Of a DNA stretch of 64,000 nucleotides, positions 61,708 through 64,000 are shown piece by piece. The position numbers were made by a program, and so were the translations under genes. Under the pieces are notes generated by a model. It did no database searches, had not been told where the DNA came from, and saw nothing but the letters and a program-made list of their open reading frames with translations. The stretch comes from Salinibacterium sp. SWN167 (GTDB lineage Bacteria; Actinomycetota; Actinomycetes; Actinomycetales; Microbacteriaceae): assembly GCF_015864665.1 (NCBI RefSeq), contig NZ_JADYWU010000003.1, forward strand, positions 189,399-253,398, given 5' to 3'. Position 1 is the first letter of the stretch, and each line of letters begins with the position of its first letter.

Positions 61708-63162
61708 GTGGCCATTCGCAATCTGACCCCCCGAACTGAAGTACCAACGCCCTCGCTCGAAGAGGTGCCCCTCAGCAGCTTCGATCTGTTCACGGTCGGC
61801 ATCGGCCCCTCCAGTTCACACACGGTCGGCCCCATGCGCGCGGCTGCGTCCTTCGCCGCTGATCTTTCCGACCACGGGATGCTCGACGCTGTCGACACTC
61901 TCAGCGTTCGCCTCTACGGTTCTCTCGCCGCAACCGGTGCTGGCCACGGCACGATGAGCGCGGTACTCATTGGCTTGGAGGGCAAGCTCCCCGACCAGGT
62001 TCTCCCCGCAGAGATGGAACAGATTCTGGCCCGCATCGAAGAATCTGGGCTGCTGCGCTTGGGCGCGAGTCACGATCTGCCGTTCCGCGAGTCCGACATC
62101 GCCCTGCACCCGCTCACCGTGCTCGACGGGCATCCGAACGGCATGCGCTTTGCGGCATACGATGCGGATGGCACCGCAATTCTCGAGGCAACCTACTTCT
62201 CGATCGGTGGCGGTTTCATCTATCGGGAGGGCGACAACCGTGATGGCAGCTCCTCTAGCGGCCCAGCCGCTGTGGCAGACCCGCTGCCGTTCCGCACTGC
62301 AGCGCAATTGCTCGCGCACTGTCGCGCCGAAGGGCTCAGCTTCAGCGGCGTGATGTTGCGCAACGAGTTGGCGCGCCGCCCCGAGTCTGAGGTGGTTGCT
62401 GGGCTCCTGCACATCCGCGATGTCATGGACGAGTGCAAGAACAACAGCCTCGAACGCACCGGTAACCTGCCCGGCAATTTGAAGGTGCGGCGTCGGGCTC
62501 CCGAGTGGCACCGACGCCTACGCGAAGAAGACCCCAACCGCGATCCGAACTTTTGGCAGGAATGGGTCAACCTCGTTGCCCTAGCCGTCAACGAAGAAAA
62601 TGCCTCAGGTGGCCGGGTCGTCACCGCCCCCACCAACGGTGCTGCTGGCATCATCCCGGCCGTGCTGTTCTACGCGACCCACTACGCACCAGGTATGAAA
62701 GACGCCGACCAAGCGACGAAGGATGACGCTACCGTGCGCTTCTTGCTGGCCAGCGCGGCCGTGGGCGTGCTCTACAAGCGCATGGCTTCCATCTCGGGCG
62801 CCGAGGTCGGATGTCAGGGCGAGGTTGGCTCGGCCTCCTCCATGGCGGCTGCGGGGCTCGCTGAAATTCTCGGTGGAACTCCCGCGCAGGTCGAGAATGC
62901 GGCCGAGATTGCGATGGAACACAACCTCGGACTCACGTGCGATCCTATTGGTGGACTCGTGCAAATCCCGTGCATTGAGCGCAACGCGATTGCTGCCTCG
63001 AAGGCGATCAACGCTGCGAAGATGGCGTTGTGGGGTGATGGCGAGCACCGCGTCTCGCTCGATGAGGTCATTATCACGATGGCCGAGACCGGCAAGGATA
63101 TGAGTTCGCGCTACAAAGAGACGTCGATGGGCGGTCTCGCCGTCAACGTCGTCGAGTGCTAG
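61708..63162 (+). CDS. sdaA: L-serine ammonia-lyase, iron-sulfur dependent
   Basis: A 484-residue single-chain serine dehydratase, with beta domain at about 20-160 ([22 protein letters not shown]) and alpha domain at about 180-484 carrying [20 protein letters not shown] and [17 protein letters not shown], whose cysteines hold the [4Fe-4S] cluster. It converts serine to pyruvate and ammonia. GTG 61708 has GGAG upstream. Control by the upstream glycine riboswitch links it to glycine/serine balance. Confidence 0.95.
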   Translation: MAIRNLTPRTEVPTPSLEEVPLSSFDLFTVGIGPSSSHTVGPMRAAASFAADLSDHGMLDAVDTLSVRLYGSLAATGAGHGTMSAVLIGLEGKLPDQVLPAEMEQILARIEESGLLRLGASHDLPFRESDIALHPLTVLDGHPNGMRFAAYDADGTAILEATYFSIGGGFIYREGDNRDGSSSSGPAAVADPLPFRTAAQLLAHCRAEGLSFSGVMLRNELARRPESEVVAGLLHIRDVMDECKNNSLERTGNLPGNLKVRRRAPEWHRRLREEDPNRDPNFWQEWVNLVALAVNEENASGGRVVTAPTNGAAGIIPAVLFYATHYAPGMKDADQATKDDATVRFLLASAAVGVLYKRMASISGAEVGCQGEVGSASSMAAAGLAEILGGTPAQVENAAEIAMEHNLGLTCDPIGGLVQIPCIERNAIAASKAINAAKMALWGDGEHRVSLDEVIITMAETGKDMSSRYKETSMGGLAVNVVEC

Positions 63163-63192
63163 CGCGCGCGTATCGCAACGACAGCGCGCTAG
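63159..63192. terminator. hairpin at convergent stops of sdaA and the reductase
   Basis: CTAGCGCGC (63159-63167) and GCGCGCTAG (63184-63192) form a nine-pair perfect stem that includes both stop codons. There is no T tract, so termination activity is uncertain. Confidence 0.5.
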
Positions 63193-63938
63193 CGAGCGGC
63201 GCGGAGGTAGCGCAGCAGTAGCGTTCCATCGGGCGCGGACAGCGCGTGCGCGAGCGACATGTTTTGCGGTGTCGCATCCGCCGCGTCCACAATACGTCGC
63301 GCCGAGCCGCCTTCAAGCCGCGGGCTCACGGTGAGGCAAAGCTCGTCGACAACGCCTTGGGCAATCATGGTTGCGAAGAGTGTTGGACCGCCCTCGCTGT
63401 GCTGCTGAACTAGCCCGCGCTCCGCCAAAAGGTGTTTCATCTCGACGGTGTCTACGGCAGCATCCCCCGCAATGATCACGTCAGCAACCTCTTCGATTCG
63501 CTTACGACTCTCCGCGGGTGCGCTCTCGGTGGTCACCACGAGGGGGCGCGTCGCATAGCTGCCTAGGTCTCCCGGTTCCAGCCGCAGGGATGCCGTCACA
63601 ATCGCAAACGGTGGCTGAGCAGCGAGTCCTTGCGAAGTCCGCCACTCCGCAGATTCCGCGTCGAGAGCGAGGTTGCGGTAACCCTCTTGCCGCACTGTTC
63701 CTGCGCCAACGACGATGACATCCGCAAGTCGACGGAGCAGCCCGAAAACACGACCGTCTGAGTCCGTGCCAAGGCCACCCGATACTCCCTCGTGGGTAGC
63801 AGCACCATCGATGCTCGACACAAAGTTCGCGCGCAACCACGGCACCGATCGATCAGCTACCGCGTAGCTCGCCAGCAGTTGCTCGTCGGTCAGAGGAGCG
63901 CCTGCGCTCAGGGAATGGATCTCAGATGCGTCGGCCAC
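63189..63938 (-). CDS. RibD C-terminal-domain (pyrimidine reductase) family protein
   Basis: A 249-residue RibD_C/DHFR-like reductase. Features are LRANFVSSIDGAAT, GRVFGLLRRLADVIVVGAGTVRQEGY and EGGPTLFATMIAQGVVDELCLTVSPRL. It could be a stand-alone pyrimidine reductase for riboflavin synthesis, but without the deaminase domain and rib genes nearby this is not certain. GTG 63938 has AAAGGTAGG upstream, which covers the end of the partial gene to its right. Confidence 0.85.
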   Translation of the reverse strand: MADASEIHSLSAGAPLTDEQLLASYAVADRSVPWLRANFVSSIDGAATHEGVSGGLGTDSDGRVFGLLRRLADVIVVGAGTVRQEGYRNLALDAESAEWRTSQGLAAQPPFAIVTASLRLEPGDLGSYATRPLVVTTESAPAESRKRIEEVADVIIAGDAAVDTVEMKHLLAERGLVQQHSEGGPTLFATMIAQGVVDELCLTVSPRLEGGSARRIVDAADATPQNMSLAHALSAPDGTLLLRYLRAAR

Positions 63939-63943
63939 AGTGC

Positions 63944-64000
63944 CTACCTTTCGTTGATGTCGGACATGTTGTGCTTCAGCAGCGCGGGCTCGCGGAGCCC
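63944..64000 (-). CDS. unidentified gene, C-terminal 18 codons only
   Basis: The minus strand keeps an open frame from the window edge to TAG at 63946-63944, encoding a tail that ends LLKHNMSDINER. It ends five bases before the reductase start, which would fit an operon. Too short to identify; it may be chance. Confidence 0.35.
   Translation of the reverse strand, partial: GLREPALLKHNMSDINER

Noticed and set aside
1-64000. CRISPR array, prophage or plasmid functions
   Set aside because: No regularly spaced repeats, phage structural genes, integrase or replication genes were seen apart from the transposase remnant.

Overview
The window looks like a chromosomal segment of a high-GC actinobacterium, most likely of the family Microbacteriaceae (a Salinibacterium-like relative is a guess). 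The basis is the frequent GTG starts and ATGA/GTGA overlaps, a Kgd-type fused 2-oxoglutarate decarboxylase/E2 protein, a GuaB1-type enzyme, a GTP-dependent PEP carboxykinase beside a RamB/PrpR-like regulator, a SigR/SigH sigma factor with a zinc anti-sigma divergent from aroA-rsgA-hisN, and two IdeR/DtxR-type iron boxes. No phage genes, CRISPR array, rRNA or replication origin were seen.

Layout. 1-16.5 kb: the 5' end of argS, secreted and transglutaminase-like proteins, tRNA-Arg(CCG), an ArsR regulator divergent from a flavoprotein with a cysteine-rich tail, a pentapeptide-repeat protein, a rhodanese, the RamB-like regulator divergent from pckG, an ECF-like sigma factor with a membrane partner, TPM and PspA envelope proteins, an arginase-fold enzyme, a crotonase and a disulfide oxidoreductase. 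16.5-18.2 kb: a lone siderophore-interacting-protein C-terminal domain under an IdeR box, a small membrane protein and a decayed IS3-family transposase. 18.2-27.8 kb is the clearest accessory block. lacI, a sulfatase, a GH36 alpha-galactosidase and a second sulfatase run leftward, diverging from a sugar ABC importer (binding protein and two permeases, no ATPase). Together they look like a regulated locus for importing and degrading a sulfated alpha-galactoside.

27.9-43.5 kb: an amidase, a GntR/ABC efflux-type operon with a long operator palindrome, GNAT, ung, an MFS transporter, two SDR enzymes, an acyltransferase, metY and metX (methionine by direct sulfhydrylation), and a three-gene signalling operon (histidine kinase, membrane protein with no kinase motifs, response regulator). 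43.6-50 kb: a leftward run of guaB1, two CNNM/CBS membrane proteins, NAD(P)HX dehydratase, a GT87-like mannosyltransferase and a thiamine-binding protein. 50-64 kb: kgd with a terminator-like hairpin in its leader, the sigH/anti-sigma pair with a perfect SigR-type promoter overlapping the aroA start, aroA-rsgA-hisN, a lipoprotein, a hydrolase-OsmC fusion, a full siderophore-interacting protein under a second IdeR box, a tandem glycine riboswitch before sdaA, a RibD-like reductase, and the last codons of an unidentified gene at the right edge.

Most of the sequence is ordinary core metabolism. The parts most worth a second look are the sulfated alpha-galactoside locus, the ArsR/flavoprotein pair, the kinase/pseudokinase-like operon, the kgd leader hairpin, and the shared sigH/aroA promoter region. 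All calls come from reading the sequence; no database search was run.
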